Shown here in pieces: positions 45,533-58,700 of a stretch of DNA of 64,000 bases. The notes under the pieces were generated by a model. That model saw only the letters and a program-made list of their open reading frames with translations. It had not been told where the DNA came from and did not search any database. Numbering within the stretch: position 1 is the stretch's first letter; every line of letters begins with the position of its first letter. The position numbers and the translations under genes were made by a program. Origin of the DNA: Pseudophaeomoniella oleicola (lineage: Eukaryota; Ascomycota; Eurotiomycetes; Phaeomoniellales; Phaeomoniellaceae); the NCBI GenBank assembly GCA_003868215.1, contig QWDQ01000058.1:62001-126000 (forward strand). The letters are read 5' to 3'.

Positions 45533-46821
45533 TCAAGTCGCTGTATAAACACGGAAACTCTTGAATTCCCAGTATGCGGTGGAAAAGGCTGCTCCATTGC
45601 CGGCAACGTATGTCTCACAACTTCCCGGGCAGTCGGCGATGTTGCTGTAGTAGTGGGGTGACGAGGCCCAGCCGCCGCAAAAGTCGATGTTGGCGATGAT
45701 AGACTGATTCCTGAAATGCGTGTTTATATCGCAATCTGTAGAAGGGAAATCGGCCAGAGGAGTTCCCCATGTTGATGGATCTGGAACGACGGTGCTGGCA
45801 CTCGAGGTGGACGTGTCAATATCCGAAGGGATGGAGTCACGGTCGAAGAACCAAACACGGATACCAGCCGTGCGCCACTCCATAGCATACACCTGCAAGA
45901 AAAGGGTCAGTGAAGGCTCGTGATGTCCCGTTTGATGAAACTTACACCCCCGCCATTGTTGTTGAATTCTTCACCGTAAGTGGCCTTTCTACCGTTGACG
46001 CCACATCCAGAGTTGCTGTTTGTCTCATTCCAGCAATTCTTTTCGAGGATCGAACCAGTCTCCTTCCTCTTTGCCTTCATAGTACAGCCTTCCGAGGTGT
46101 GCAGGGTCATTTGATTGCCGTGTGCTCCCGTGTTGACCGTTTCCATGACATCAATCTCTCCATTCGCGGGCCAATTTGCGGGATCGCTGAGCCATAATGC
46201 TGGCCATGATCCACAGGCGTATGGCGAATGCAGAACGTCGAAGATGAAGAGTCCGCTATTGTACTGGGCCTTAGATGTAATTCGAACAGACCTGCGCCCA
46301 TTTGAAGCGTCAACGTTGGTTGCTGGATCAGCTTTGAGTACGGCGGAGCTGTCAGAAGCATATGTCAAATTCAGCCACTGCGAACCTGGCTGATCCACGT
46401 ATCTAGATAGAGGCAGTCTTATCAGCAAATGGTGCTCGCAGTTCACGGGCAATGTGCCTTACATAACAAATCCATCTGCTGGATCTGATCCGCTATAATA
46501 ATCAAAGTTATCAAAGAATGACGTCCCAGCGTATGTATCAGTCAACGAGTAAGTGAGTCTCGTGTAATCTGGATAGGCGTTTGCCTTTGCTTGTGTGACG
46601 CCCACAGCGATACCAATGACTAAAGCAATCACCACAACTGAGCCAACTAGCAACCAGGCTTTCTTGGGCCAGCCTTTTGGATTGTACCAAGGCAGCGGAT
46701 GCTGATATCGTTCCTCGTATACGTAGTCATATGCTGACGGCTGGTTCGTCAATTGCGCTGTTCTGTCGGAATATTCATTCTTGCGACCTGAGAACCGCTC
46801 GTCTAGTGGTGTGAAAGACAT
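45533..46821 (-). CDS. Membrane-anchored GH16 beta-glucanase
   Basis: Three exons, complement(join(45533..45892, 45946..46402, 46463..46821)), give 391 residues. The cytosolic head contains Tyr-rich and Pro-rich segments. One transmembrane helix spans about residues 54-75 (KAWLLVGSVVVIALVIGIAV), giving type II topology. The luminal or extracellular GH16 domain follows. Its active site is GEIDVME (201-207), with E202 the nucleophile, D204, and E207 the acid/base. Further GH16-typical parts are WPALWLSD, HTSEGC, a Cys-rich insertion (CWNETNSNSGCG), VYAMEW and ANIDFCGGWA. The family cleaves beta-1,3(1,4)-glucan or acts on cell-wall glucan. Fungal members of this subgroup are annotated endo-1,3(4)-beta-glucanase. 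The start at MSFTPLDERF is chosen over an in-frame upstream ATG because the upstream stretch is unlike a protein head. Confidence 0.9.
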
Positions 46822-47143
46822 TTTGTGGAAAAAGAAAACTAAAGGATGTGAACACGTTCTCACACAGTGAGTGTAGCGCTGTTGTACGTTGTAATTCCAA
46901 GTTATGGTGGGGGGAGGCTTCAATGGTGCTTATCGACAACAAAAGTAGCAACGGGTTCTCGCTTATCAGACAATTAACGAAGGGCGAAGACGAGTGTCGG
47001 AACCAGCACGATCAAGCGATTGAAATTATACGACAAACGATCAGTGAAGAGAGAAGGAACAATGGAAAGGAAAAAGAGAAGGAGGGTGGTCTCTTCCTAT
47101 AGCAGAGTTATCAACAACGCCTATCTTTTCCATCCAAAGGTGG

Positions 47144-47173
47144 ACAGCACAGCACAGCACAGCACAGCACAGC
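47144..47173 (+). repeat. (ACAGC)6 microsatellite
   Basis: Six perfect pentamers read directly, in the promoter-side region of the GH16 gene. Confidence 0.9.
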
Positions 47174-47663
47174 ATATCAGAGGCTCTAGCAAGTATTACA
47201 GTTTACGCACCAAAGATCGTCGATAACAAAGGTTAGCTCGTGGTAGCACGGTAGTTTAGTCCAACTGTCGAGCAGGTAACCACCGGGCCACACAAAAGTC
47301 CTCAGTAAGGCTGTGGAGGAAAAGGTGCGACACCTGTCAAATCATCACCATTATCGGCTCGTCAGAACAGCCAAATCCTGAAGTTCCCACCCATCTCTTG
47401 TGTCGATCCGGTCCACCAAAAGTCCGGTTATGCAAGACAGTCTCGCAGTCTCAACGTGATTTGAGATGTTCGTGCAAGGGAAAAAGTATAGGCTTGTCCC
47501 GGCAGTGGAGGTGTGGACTTGAAGACGTGAAGGTGTGAAGAAACCTGAGGGACGACGCGTGTCAGGTCAGAAAACCTTGACCATTCGATTACGTAGGATG
47601 TGCCTAAATATGGCCATCAGCTCCACCACAAAGAATAAGGAAAGTATCGCGCAGTCTCTCAGC

Positions 47664-47675
47664 TACTACGTAGTA
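47664..47675. repeat. Palindrome TACTACGTAGTA, copy 5
   Basis: Perfect copy near the 3' end of the DUF3292-like gene. An imperfect relative lies near 47806. Confidence 0.95.
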
Positions 47676-47837
47676 ACTCCTCTCAATCGTGTCATTTCTA
47701 ATTACTATCAAAGTGCAAAAGAACCTGCTTCTCACGGTGATAGGATTCAGATCGTAACAGACAGACATCAATGGCCCTTGGAGAAAGAGGTAAGACATCG
47801 CATGCTACTGCGTAGTAGGAATTTATCTGCAACTGCT

Positions 47838-50019
47838 CTAGATCTTTGCACCTTTGGATCGATTAGCAGCTCGGTATGGTTTCCAATACTGCCCAGACCA
47901 ACCAAGCACGATACTGAAGATCTGGTCTCGCTTTTCAGTATCAGTCTCGACCCTACGTTCCAGTTGCTTTCCATCGTCCAGATAGATAAAAACGATTGCG
48001 CGCTTTGCTTGACCTAATGATAGCGTTCTAGTGGTCGTATTGGCTTCCTCCTTACGCATTTCAACCAGTTGGTCATATTCGACGCTCCAGGATCCTTTGC
48101 CAAAGCCAGTGAAGGAAATCGAGGCCCGAGATAGTCGCAGGCGGCCCACCTTTCCGTGGCTCATGACTTGAAATCTGAAGTCTTCCGTAGCTATCCCCGT
48201 CACCTCTCTATCTCCTGTGCCGTCGGTGAAATCTTCGGACTGGGAGACCGCTTTGTCTGCCGCACCGTCTACTGCATCATAGGTGGCTGTGCTGTCATTG
48301 ACCTCAATCTTCTCCAGATGAGCTCGCTTGTGGATATCTTGTAACGACAGTGTTGCATGTTCGGGAATGTCCCAGTATATCCATCTGAGGGGGTTGACCA
48401 GGAACCGATACTTTGGACATCGACTACTGATAGGCCAGCACAGGAAGAACGAGCAGATACCAACGAAGAAGACAATTCGAACGCAGAAATCCATATCGCA
48501 GATTAGAGCCACGAGGAAGCAGCAAAAGTAGAAAAACACAGTCGCAGCCGTCTGCTTTGGTCGCCGCCAGTGATAGAAGCTTCAAGGTCAGCTATTGCGT
48601 TATCCATGATTCGAGTTTGTTCCTTACTTAATCAGCACCTCGAGAAAATCTGCCAAGTCGGTCACATGAAGCTGGAGCTCTGGCCCAACATCTTCCAACA
48701 GAGGTTCAATCCAGTTCTTCTGTCCATGCTTGTCCATAAGTTCACTCCACGCATGCGCTTTCTGGCTTCGATCAATCGTTCTGTGGAGAGAGTCACGGAG
48801 ATTCTCGATGCTCGTAGGATAGTAGCGCTCCTTGAGCACATGGTAAATGATGTACGCCCACTAATTGAGTCAGCCAGATATGATCACTCCGGCCAGTATG
48901 GGAGCTCACAAAAAATGTCCCACAGTACTGGGACTGCCAAAGTAACACCCAAATGATGAACCATATACCGGTACGCCGTGGATTCTCCCACCTGTAAAGC
49001 TGCCGAAGACCTACTAAATAAGCCTGCCACGGCGCTGAGGCCATGATAAGTCGCTCAACAGTGCGTGTCAGGGTATCAGTATCGAAAGGTAACTCGTTGA
49101 AATCATCAATGTACTGTGCGGTGAAACCGCGGGTATAATAAAGAACCAACTAAGGCTCTTGTCAGCTTTCGAATCTCGCCGCTGCAAGAATTCTTACTTT
49201 AGCAAGATACTCCTCCCATTTCCATCTAACAACTGCTCCCGTTTCGGCTTTTTCATAGAACATGTCTTTCCTTGGGAACGGAATATCATGCTTTACCACA
49301 CGAGCACGGTCTACATGCCGGCTCACTGCCCATGCAATTCGGAGGCTCTCTCGATGGCTCTCAACGCGGTCTTTTCGCTCTCTTTTCTTCTCGACCTCTT
49401 CAGATTGCGAATCGGAGAGACTGTATTCGCCACTAGGAGATCTGCTGTCCGAGGCAAGGTCATCATAAACTTCTAGGAGCTCCTTGTCATCTTCGGCCGT
49501 CAGGAAAGGTCTCTGAGTTCGGGACATCCTCTTGGCCGCCCTGCGTTTGAAAAAGTCCCTTGCGGTAGCAGCCGGATGTGTGGTAGCATAAGGCACGTTG
49601 GCAACGTTAACGGCCGATTCCTTCATAGTGGCAGGTATTGCATGTCTAGCGCTTGCAGATGTCTGCCGGAGAAGCCTCGCGGGATTAAAAGCGGGATCAT
49701 TTTCGACTCTCGTGGCAGCGGCTACCGTTGGTGACTGCGCTCCTTCATTTCGCAATCCATCGAGACCTAGCAGCTGTTTTGCTTTTACCTTCGTCTTGGT
49801 GCCGAGACGTCGAGCTTTTTCTCGCTTAGACAATGAATAGGATTCGACACCGCCGCCATCGGTGCTATCATCGGTGTCGTCAAACGCAGACTTCTGATTA
49901 TGTTCAGCAGATGATGCGCTTGAGTGGTTCGAGCTAGAGTCAGCCTCAACTCTGATGATAGGCGTGACGGTAGTGGGAACAGTTCCTAGGTCCTCTTCGG
50001 CGTCGAAAAACTCGTCCAT
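47838..50019 (-). CDS. DUF3292-like membrane protein with GRAM/PH-like C-terminus
   Basis: Four exons, complement(join(47838..48579, 48628..48860, 48910..49149, 49198..50019)), encode 678 residues. The introns are 48-49 nt with consistent phase. The N-terminal 150 residues are Ser/Thr/acidic and basic low complexity. A conserved central block follows (AWAVSRHVDRARVVKHDIPFPR, YYTRGFTAQYIDDFNELPFDTDTLTRTVERL). Hydrophobic segments are TGIWFIIWVLLW and a pair near FFYFCCFLVALICDMDFCVRIVFFVGICSFFLCW. The C-terminal part has a GRAM/PH-like strand pattern (FRFQVMSHGKVGRLRLSRASISFTG). This layout resembles the fungal DUF3292 family, which has no established function. A role at a membrane contact site or in lipid sensing is possible by analogy to GRAM proteins, but unproven. 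Confidence 0.75.
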
Positions 50020-50823
50020 ATCTCTCTCCAGTAAAGTTACACAGCCGGTGTGATCGCATCTATTTTTCTATGCTGCTAACAGCGCCTGTCTGTTGTCATA
50101 ATTTGTGTTGCATGATACACATTGTGACATTTCATATCATGAAATGATTCAAGAACTCACAGTTGCGAAGGAGTCAGGCTTGATCGCAGTGGCAAGTCTG
50201 GGAAACACGGAATGGATGCATCGGAATGCGACGGTGATGAAGGGTCCATCTGGTGACGATGGTGCCGCACACGTGTTTGCTGAACTTGGACAATGCTATT
50301 AGATCTCGTCTGAAAACAGGGCATAGGGCGCGGGTAATTGAAACGGGTCGGCGCAAGTCGCAAATATCAAGTGGAGATTGTGTCTTCTTCTTATCCTCAA
50401 AGAATCCCTTTGGGTGATTTAGTTGATAGGATCGACATTCTATAAGCGTTCAACCCGACTCCCGCCCCCGTAACCTTGATTTACCACGCAGTATTATTGG
50501 ACGTGGCATCATCATCCTGGGCGTCACATCACTCCTGTGGGTGAAGAGAGCTTTGGCCCACGACCGGGGTTGCCAACAACTCTAAGGTACTACGTAGTAA
50601 CATCACCTATCGTCTGCTTGATACACTGATATCGAGTCAGACCAAGAACAACAGATTTCGTTGTATTGATTACTTGTGTTCTGGTCCAAATCTATCATCA
50701 GGAAGATATCCCCTTTTTGTTACCTTGCGAAAATGCTCAGAGGAACGCCGCCGCTATGCATGATAAACCTAGCAACCCGAGACCTTTTCAACCCTGCAAT
50801 GCGTGCGCCAGCGATGGCAGTCA
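50020..50823. other. Intergenic region between DUF3292-like and cdc16
   Basis: 804 bp, with TACTACGTAGTA at 50588-50599. It holds the DUF3292-like promoter and the cdc16 3' end. No gene seen. Confidence 0.5.
50588..50599. repeat. Palindrome TACTACGTAGTA, copy 6
   Basis: Perfect copy between the DUF3292-like gene and cdc16. Confidence 0.95.
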
Positions 50824-53116
50824 TCAGTAATCATCGCTCATCCCAGCCATACTTGCTTCGCTACCTTCTAGCAGTGAAGAATCATTAGGGGGTGCTTCCG
50901 GTGGGCTGCTTAATGCGTTGCCCATGTGCCATGGCTGTATACTAGAGTCGTCCACAATCGGCGTCTCTTCTCTTACTAACACTCCATGAGGATCTTGTTT
51001 GCGCTTGCTTTTGCCTCTAAGGACCTTCGACAGTATCGTATCGGCCTCTACATCCAGGGCACCTTCACGACCGATCTCACTGTCATGATCGACATCCATA
51101 TCGCCGGCTTCATTTCGCTGCATCGTCTGATAGTTGTCGTCGTCTTGTGCAGATCCCTGATCTAATGCCCATAGTTCAACTGCACGGCTAAGTAATGTTC
51201 CTGCAATGCCGCCGCCGCTCGCATCTCCACCGAGGACTCGAACGGCTTCGTGAAGGGTGACGATCGCTTCCTTCGAGCGGCCCAGGGTCAACAGGACGAG
51301 ACCCTTACTTGTGTGAATTGACCCAATGAGATTACGGTCCTCGTATCCTGCAACGGCGCTGTTGCCGCCACCTGTTACTGTAGGACCGATTCCATAAATG
51401 CCTCCATTGCCAGCTGCACTCTGGTTCATAACAGCGCCACCCAAAGCTATACGTAGACACGCATCAAACTCGACAAGTGCTTCCGTATGTCGCCCTAATC
51501 GTCGAAGCGCGTGAGCTAGGTTGGCTCGCGTTGCTATCCACGCAATAGGCGAACATGCCAAGTCTGTTGCCAGAGTCAACGATTGTCGAAAAAGTTTCAC
51601 CGCTCCCGGTAGGTTAGACTGGTGATATAGGATCACGCCAAGCTCGTTGAGCACGAGCGGGTCTCCGCTTGAGGATTCTCCTCCTGCTTCGAAAGGATCG
51701 CTGGATCTTGTCGACCCTGACGACATGGCATGTGCCGCCGAAAGGTATTCATGAGCAAGACTCATGTTGTTCAGTGCAAGATGCTGCATTCCTAAGAAGA
51801 GTTGTGGTAGGTGCGACCCTTGAAAAAGACGTGCAGCTGTGCTATACGCGGCAATGGCTTGATCATGTTCACCCTCTGCGGCGAAAGTGTGAGCAAAGCC
51901 AATCCAAGCTGCCGCACTGTGAGGATCCATCAATGAGGATTTGCTGAAGAACCGTCGAGCTTCTGCAATCTTGCCTATGCTCAAATAATACACACCAATG
52001 GCAAGGTAGGTATATGGTTCATTTGGTGCATTGTCAGCAAGAGTATGCGATAACAGAAAAAGAGCGTTCGTTGAGTTGGTTTCATATAAACACGCCAGGT
52101 GTAGGGGATATAGAGTAGGATTGTGGCCAAGCTGTGTTGCGATGGAAGAAGTAGAGGACAACGCAGACTCTTTCTGGGAGTCAAATATGGATGTCGTCAC
52201 GACGAGCGCTTGCGAGAATCTGCATTGCGTGAACAAAGTCTCTGCTCGCGATAGAAGCAAATCGGGGTTCTGAGCAAGGTTATAATGAGTCGAGAGTGTC
52301 TCGGTGGCATGCGATAAAGCTGTGGGTGAAGCGTATCTTGATAATCTCGTAGTGTAGAGGAGCTTCGTGAAATGTGCCGCTTCTTGAGAAGCTGATGCAT
52401 CGTTCGCGCAGTTGATGGAATCGAAGTCGAGCGAATCGAGGAATTCTAGCTCCTCTGCCGGTGACATAAGTGAATTCTTCATAAGTTGGTCGAATGCCTC
52501 GAAGCATTGGACATCTATCCTGACAGCATCCTTGTAACAATCCCGAGCCCTGTCAAAAGCGTTCCTCTTCGCGTAGCACAGACCTCGCAGATAACACATG
52601 GACGCTTCGTATTTGAGCATCGAGGCATCCAATTGATCACGTTCCTCACTCCTGTCATATCGGTCACTCCTATGCGCAACTTTGCCATTACGCAACGTTA
52701 CATGCCTCGACGTGCCTCCGTTCACATGTTGAAGTTTCCGCCGACCATTGTGACTGCTCGAGATGAGGTGGGTTGGGTTATGCTCGCCTAGGGTTGACAG
52801 CGCTTGATCGAATCTATTCTGCTTGATATAACAGTGGCTAGCCAAATATCGACAGGCTGGACTCCGTTCTATAAGATCAGTGCCCAAGAGAAGCGCAAGG
52901 GCCCGAATGTAGTTTTCACTTGAAAAGTGTACTTGAGCTAGCCAGAATGCATCCGAAGGATCATCTACTGTCGGTCAGCAAGGATTCCAGTTAGTAAAAA
53001 ATCACCTCACTCGTCAGCGCGTAGACCTTGTCTCCGATATATACTGCTGACTCGTACTGGCTCTTATCCAGTGCATCTTGTCGCCATTTGCGCATAAAAT
53101 TCTGAATCGATGCCAT
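50824..53116 (-). CDS. cdc16: Anaphase-promoting complex subunit Cdc16/Apc6
   Basis: Two exons, complement(join(50824..52964, 53011..53116)), make 748 residues. The 46-nt intron has a GTGAGG donor and a CAGTAG acceptor. Splicing restores the family signature ALTNDPSDAFWLAQVHF. TPR helical hairpins run through the protein: CRYLASHCYIKQNRFDQAL, YLRGLCYAKRNAFDRARDCYKDAVRID, TYLAIGVYYLSIGKIAEARRFFSKSS, AWIGFAHTFAAEGEHDQAIAAYSTAAR, HEYLSAAHA. This is the known TPR scaffold of Apc6. The subunit is part of the ubiquitin ligase that drives metaphase-anaphase transition and mitotic exit. Low-complexity insertions near residues 95-120 and the acidic C-terminal tail are usual fungal variation. It is divergent from yju2 across a 482-bp gap. 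Confidence 0.93.
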
Positions 53117-53598
53117 TGTTTGCTGTGAACTTGTGAGGCAAGGAAGTCATGAAGATGTCTGTGACATGATACGAAAGCGGCGTGAAAAGTAGAAGCGATT
53201 CCGAAAGTCCAAGCCTCGTCCTTCGATCCTTCTCTGTATCAGATATCCATTGCATTCATTGCCTTGGACCGACAGCGATCCATTCACTAATAATGTGTAT
53301 GTCGCGCTCTCTGCGGGGACGATCTGAGGGTAGTAAACACGCGCCAGCGATCTCCAACACTTTCGTCCCGCAGTCCCGCAAGTGGACCGACGCTAAGATC
53401 TTTCTCCGACATGATACAAGAAGCAACAGCCATTCAGTAAGAGCAGCAACTTGATATACGCCACTTCTTGTCGCGACTATCAGGTTGGAGGACGCTTCTG
53501 GCCTTTTGAAGTGCTCTCTTTTAGAGACAGTCCATCAGTAGCTGCTTGTCCTTCTCGTCCTTTTTTATTTTGACTGCGACCTCTGTGAATCCGACAAG
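53117..53598. promoter_or_regulatory. Divergent promoter of cdc16 and yju2
   Basis: 482 bp separate two divergent start codons, so both promoters must lie here. No TATA box stands out, which fits housekeeping genes. Confidence 0.6.
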
Positions 53599-54516
53599 AT
53601 GTCTGAACGTAAAGTTCTCACCAAATACTACCCTCCGGAGTTTGACCCCTCCAAAATTACGCGAACGCCACGGCATTTACGTCCTACAGGCCCGAAGCTT
53701 ATTACGGTCAGACTGATGGCTCCTTTCTCGATGAAGTGTACCGCCTGCGGCGAATACATACATAAGGGTCGCAAATTTAATGCCCGAAAGGAGACGACAG
53801 ACGAGAAGTATCTCAATATTGCCATCTATCGGTTCTACATACGCTGCACCCGATGCAGTGGAGAAATCACCTTCAAGACTGATCCGAAGAATATGGACTA
53901 CACTTGCGAGCGAGGGGCAAAACGCAATTTCGAGCCATGGAGAGAAAACACGTCGGAGATAGAGGAGACTGACGAGCAACGTCTCGATCGGTTAGAACGG
54001 GAGGAAGCTGAGGAGGAGGAACTCAAAGAACGCAATGCAATGGAAGAACTCGAACAGAAGATGCAGGATAGCAAACGAGAGATGGAGGTTGCTGATGCTT
54101 TGGACGAGATTCGGACGAGGAATGCCAGGATAGAGCGTGGGGAAAAAGGCGGTGCGGAACAAGTCGCACTGTCCAGCTTGCAGGACAGAGTTGATGAGCA
54201 ACGGCGGAAAGCTGAGCAAGAGGATATCGAAGCGGCAAAAAAAGCATTTGCAGCCGAAAATGTTGAACGAATACGGAGGGAAGCGGAGGAGGAAGAGCGA
54301 AGAAGAGCCGGCAACAATGCCATCTATGTTCCAGAACCTCCAGCCTCCTTCTTGTTCACGCGAGAGAAGAAGGACAGAAAACCGTTAGTGCCTGGGCTGG
54401 TGAAGAGGGCAGAAGTGGTCAAAGCTGTTGCAGTATCCTCTCCAGCGGCTCCAGCACCCCCAACAGCTGCCGTAGCAAAACCAGCCTTAGGACTCGCGGA
54501 CTATGATTCGGATTGA
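53599..54516 (+). CDS. yju2: Pre-mRNA splicing factor Yju2/CWC16
   Basis: Single exon, 305 residues. The N-terminus MSERKVLTKYYPPEFDP is nearly invariant in YJU2/CCDC94 proteins. The zinc site is made by CTAC (47-50) and CTRC (83-86), within PFSMKCTACGEYIHKGRKFNARKE and IYRFYIRCTRCSGEITFKTDPKNMDYTCE. A long charged coiled coil (about 118-240) and a short LADYDSD ending complete it. Yju2 joins the spliceosome with the Prp19 complex and promotes the first catalytic step. The related CWC16/CCDC130 branch is less likely because the N-terminal motif matches YJU2 proper. The ATG at 53599 is right at the conserved start. Confidence 0.94.
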   Translation: MSERKVLTKYYPPEFDPSKITRTPRHLRPTGPKLITVRLMAPFSMKCTACGEYIHKGRKFNARKETTDEKYLNIAIYRFYIRCTRCSGEITFKTDPKNMDYTCERGAKRNFEPWRENTSEIEETDEQRLDRLEREEAEEEELKERNAMEELEQKMQDSKREMEVADALDEIRTRNARIERGEKGGAEQVALSSLQDRVDEQRRKAEQEDIEAAKKAFAAENVERIRREAEEEERRRAGNNAIYVPEPPASFLFTREKKDRKPLVPGLVKRAEVVKAVAVSSPAAPAPPTAAVAKPALGLADYDSD

Positions 54517-55752
54517 GCCATTTGCATGTCAACATCTTCTGAACAAGGCGAACACAGCGAGAAGCTGAAATACCGGTAGTGATGGCCTCTATTGTACGCC
54601 GGGACAATCGGCTTGCGCTGAATCTCAGCAGCAAATGAGCCACCGCATCGATTGGCCAGAGAGTCGGGATTTCTTTAGGTCATACCATATGCCGCATTCT
54701 CGGTCAAAATATCGAATAACCAGATGCGACAAAAGAAGCGGCCTTGATCGTTAACTCGTCGCCAGGGACATCGATATTCAGAATCAACGGGTCAACATCC
54801 TATCCTCACGGGAGTCACCAGCAGCGCGAGTCAACACATGAGACTCTCTCGCCGCGGCAACTTGAGGACATATGGCATGACCTATATCGCTACCTGCATC
54901 CACGAAGTACGACACAACAGGTCTATTTTGCTCACTCTATGAGCGAAGCCTCGAGTTGAAGAAGCACATGGGCTGAGAAATCAAGTAGTATACCGGTGGG
55001 CTTTGTGAGGGCAGAGCGAAGTCAATGTTGCTTGGCATCGTACATCCTTTTACCACGGTCTACAAACTACAATCCACAAACGGATGAGACTTGCTTCCAA
55101 AATCGAGGTCAAATATGTATAGACTGAACACAGGTAACAAGGTATCTAGATGACAGTCACATCTAGGTAGATACCTAACAATGGTCTCCTCTTGTGTGGT
55201 TACCACTTAGGATGTAATTACAACGTTATCTATCTACCTTACATACCTACATCATATCACACATTGATTCATCAATCATTGCACGCACGTATGTACGCAG
55301 GTAGAAATGAGAACATAGTCTGATTGGTTAAATAAACGACGATAAAAAGGGTACAGAGAAAACAAAGAGCAAAATCCCCACTCATTCATCCATCCATCCA
55401 TCCTCTGATACATTCATAAGTCTTGCCGGACCTTTGTAAACCTCGAAAACACCTGCGCATGAATTTTCTTCGACTTCAGACTAACTGCAGCAAAAAACGC
55501 CATTGCCCTCACATGATGTCGAACCTCCAGATAGCAAAGGTGCTAGATCTGGCCCTCCACCCCCGCAAAGAAATATACATAATCACTTCACCGAACCCGG
55601 ACAAATGCAGCATAGAGCATAGGCTCCTAGAGGTGGTTGGCTTTCCTCCCATGCAAGGTCATGAATAATGGAATGCAACAAAGAAGACCTTTTTCCTTCC
55701 CCTATTCAGTCTTGGTCAATTTCCAAGCTGCGAGCTCCCCAAATCGCACCGC
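54517..55752. other. Convergent intergenic region between yju2 and tra1
   Basis: 1.2 kb between converging genes. It includes a CATC run near 55386-55401 and several short TAGGTA/TACCTA stretches. Open frames in it (for example 54744-54959 and 55423-55668) lack family features. Confidence 0.5.
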
Positions 55753-58700
55753 TCACAAGTATGCCATCCAAAGCGCATCCATGCCTGCCAAGTTGACCGG
55801 ATTGACAGCCTTGCTTATCTGGTCAATTAACGTTTGGTTCGCTGGTAGACTTCCTGTCTCAGGAGCTCGCGCCAGACTGACTGCTCGTTTGACAATGAAG
55901 TCGGAGTTGGTCTGCACTGCTTCTCTCAATTGCGAGACGTCTTGCATGAGGTTCTGCGCGTTTGCTGCGCTGCCACGGTGATGCAATGAAGCCCAGTGCG
56001 TCATCTCATCTCGAACGAAGATCGAGAGTTGTTGTTCCAATTCGATTGGAGATGATGTATCAGGCTCAGTAAGGCAGCGAGCTATGGCTTGTACTGCACA
56101 GGCAAAGACGCCCTCAAGCGCGAGGGGCCCAATGAGGACTTGAATATTTGGAGTCAGGCGGAATGGAACGTGTTCCGGGTTGTAGAAGTAGGCTTTGGTA
56201 GGATTGATAGATGGTATGAGTTCAGACGCCCAAATGTCACCGGTGGTTCGTGAGATATTCAGCTTGTTAGGGAATCGATTGGACATGTGCATAACGTAGG
56301 TCATGAACGTGACCGCGGCGTATTGGTGAGCGAACTGTCGGCGGAAGAGCCAGAAATCTTCGAAACTGGGATAGATAGATTGGAAGTAGTGCAATACTAT
56401 GTTGTTTGGTACCCAGCGTTCTTGAATGGCGGTGAAGATCTCGGCTCGAAGGATCTGGGTCTGTTCGGATGTTCGCTAGAACTGCTGTTAGCGGTTGAAT
56501 CGTTTGGACAAGGTACATGGACTTACGTTCTGCTTCATCTCCGCCAGACTTCTCATTTTTTCCATTGTGAACAGAACTGGCTCATCCTTGCTCATTCCAG
56601 TACGTCTGCAGTGATCCTCGTACACACCCTGCAAGGATACATAAGATGAATCGTCTTGCACAAGACGGATGTGTGGAGCAATGGGCACCATGAGAGGTAG
56701 ATGGAAATACAGATTGCGACGCCTGCTTTCCTTCCTCTTGGCTAACGTGCCGTTGAAGATGCGGAAAAGTTGGAGGATTCTCTCTTCGCGCCTGCAGTGT
56801 CTGGCGGCGGGATGCTGTACTGCAAAGGCATGTATGCTGCCGTCATGTCCGCGAATCTTGAGGCGTCGATGACACACTCCGATTCCACGAACCAAGTCAA
56901 CCCTTGGCAAAAATCGTTCAATCCGGACGAAGTCGCTATTCTTATCTTTGTGCTGTAGATACTGACCAGGAACCTCAACATCGTCAAACTTGAGGAATCT
57001 GAATTCGCTCAAATGTGGGCTATATGACTCGAGTGTCTGCCACTGCTGACGGCGATCAAGCTTCTCTTCAAATTTGTCCCTCCAACGACGCAATTTTTGT
57101 ATGTATTCCAGCATGGTCGGCTTCCTGGTCACGAAATCTGCCTCGAACGACTTCCTGATATGCACAGGGAGGATTGTCTCTGCAAATCTAGTAATGTTGG
57201 CCTCAGTCGCTGCAGGAAGCTTGACGTCTTGAGCATACGAGTTGGGCGCACGATTGACGTACGCCATGCCATCGTTAAGCAGAGCGACAATAAGCCGATA
57301 TGCGTCTTCATCCGGCGGACACTTGAAGTTCTTTTGGACTTGATCTGTCATGGTCTCCATAGAGAGCGCAAGCAAAGGGAATGCCGTCTTCAACCCAGCC
57401 ATGATCTCGTCTGCATATTCCCATGGTTTCTTAGATACATCTTTCTTATCCAGTTCCTGTCTCTCCTCTGGCTTCTTCTCGCCTTCGACTTTGATTTGAG
57501 CACTGGCGTGGCCGTTGGCCTCCCCACTCGGCTCCGTTTTGGTCTCGGCGGTTGAGGCGGTCGTGCCATCGGCTGCAGCATCTCCACTAGCCGTGCCAGG
57601 TCTTGATGTGTTTTCAACAGGCTTCGCTGGCAGAGCGGTCTTTGTATTGGCCGGTGATCGCTGGCTTTGTTGCGCTGCCTTTGCCTTGATTGCATCGGCT
57701 TTCGCGTCCTGGGCTTTCTTCACGGCAAGAAGATCCTCGCGTGTTGTACGAAGCTGGAAGAATAGGGCTTGCGGATATAACTTTGCGATTTTGACCAGGA
57801 TAGACTGCGCGAGCTTTGCTTCACGATTGGACAAACTGGCAAGGAGTTGAGGAATGAAGGTAATCCAGTACCACACTGGCGTATCACCCTTAAAGTCCAT
57901 GAAGGCATTTGCAACCTTCCCTTCCTCATTATCCAAGCTCAATAACCACAGAATACGACTTAGGAGCTTTCTAGATTTGGCGTTTTTGTAAAGGCCCGCG
58001 GCTTCGAGGTAACAACTGACGGCGTTGCTAGCAAGTTCGATGTCATTAGCATGTTCTTTAAAGAGGCGATCGCTGTACAAGCCCCATTCTGCCCATGCCT
58101 TCGGCAGACGAATGTCAAAATACAGAGCAACGCCGAAGGCTTCATTCGCTTCATCCTTCTGCTCGAGTTTGGCAAGAAACATGCCCTTGAGAGTATAGAA
58201 CTCTGCTTTTTGAGGCGGTCCGAAGTAGTTCAGGTTAGTGTTATTGATCACGTCCAGCCCATTTGTCAGCTCAGACTTATTCTGATAATGGCATTTTGCT
58301 TGCTCACGCAACTTGAGGAAGGCCTCCTGAATCTCGATATTGGGTAGGGTATAGATCTTGCTGAGTTGAGTGATGCAGACATCTGACATCTGATGCTTCC
58401 TGGCTACATGGGCAAATCTATTAATGATCCATGCAGTTTCATGATAGCCACGGTAGGCATAGGAATTGTTTGCGACATTGTTCGCGCCTTGGGGTAGCAA
58501 TCCCAGGTATGTCCCGTTGATCAATTGAAAGACGTGCTGTCTCCAGGTGACAAGATCCTGCCACGCGTTGATGTCATCCCAGACGTTAGGCAAGCGATCT
58601 CTCCAAGCACCCAGAAGCAATTTGAGCTCCTGTGACTTCGAATCGAGATTGCGTTCATTCGTTTGGGCCAGGCTGTTGCAAATAACGCTTGCATCATGGA

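Larger units (their letters stand above)
46822..47837. other. Intergenic region upstream of GH16 gene
   Basis: About 1 kb, the GH16 promoter side and the 3' side of the DUF3292-like gene. It contains six ACAGC pentamers (47144-47173) and TACTACGTAGTA at 47664-47675. A 160-codon frame at 47535-48017 overlaps the neighbour's last exon on the other strand and is judged spurious. Confidence 0.55.

Noticed and set aside
47535-48017. 160-codon plus-strand frame
   Set aside because: It overlaps the last exon of the DUF3292-like gene on the other strand and lacks features.
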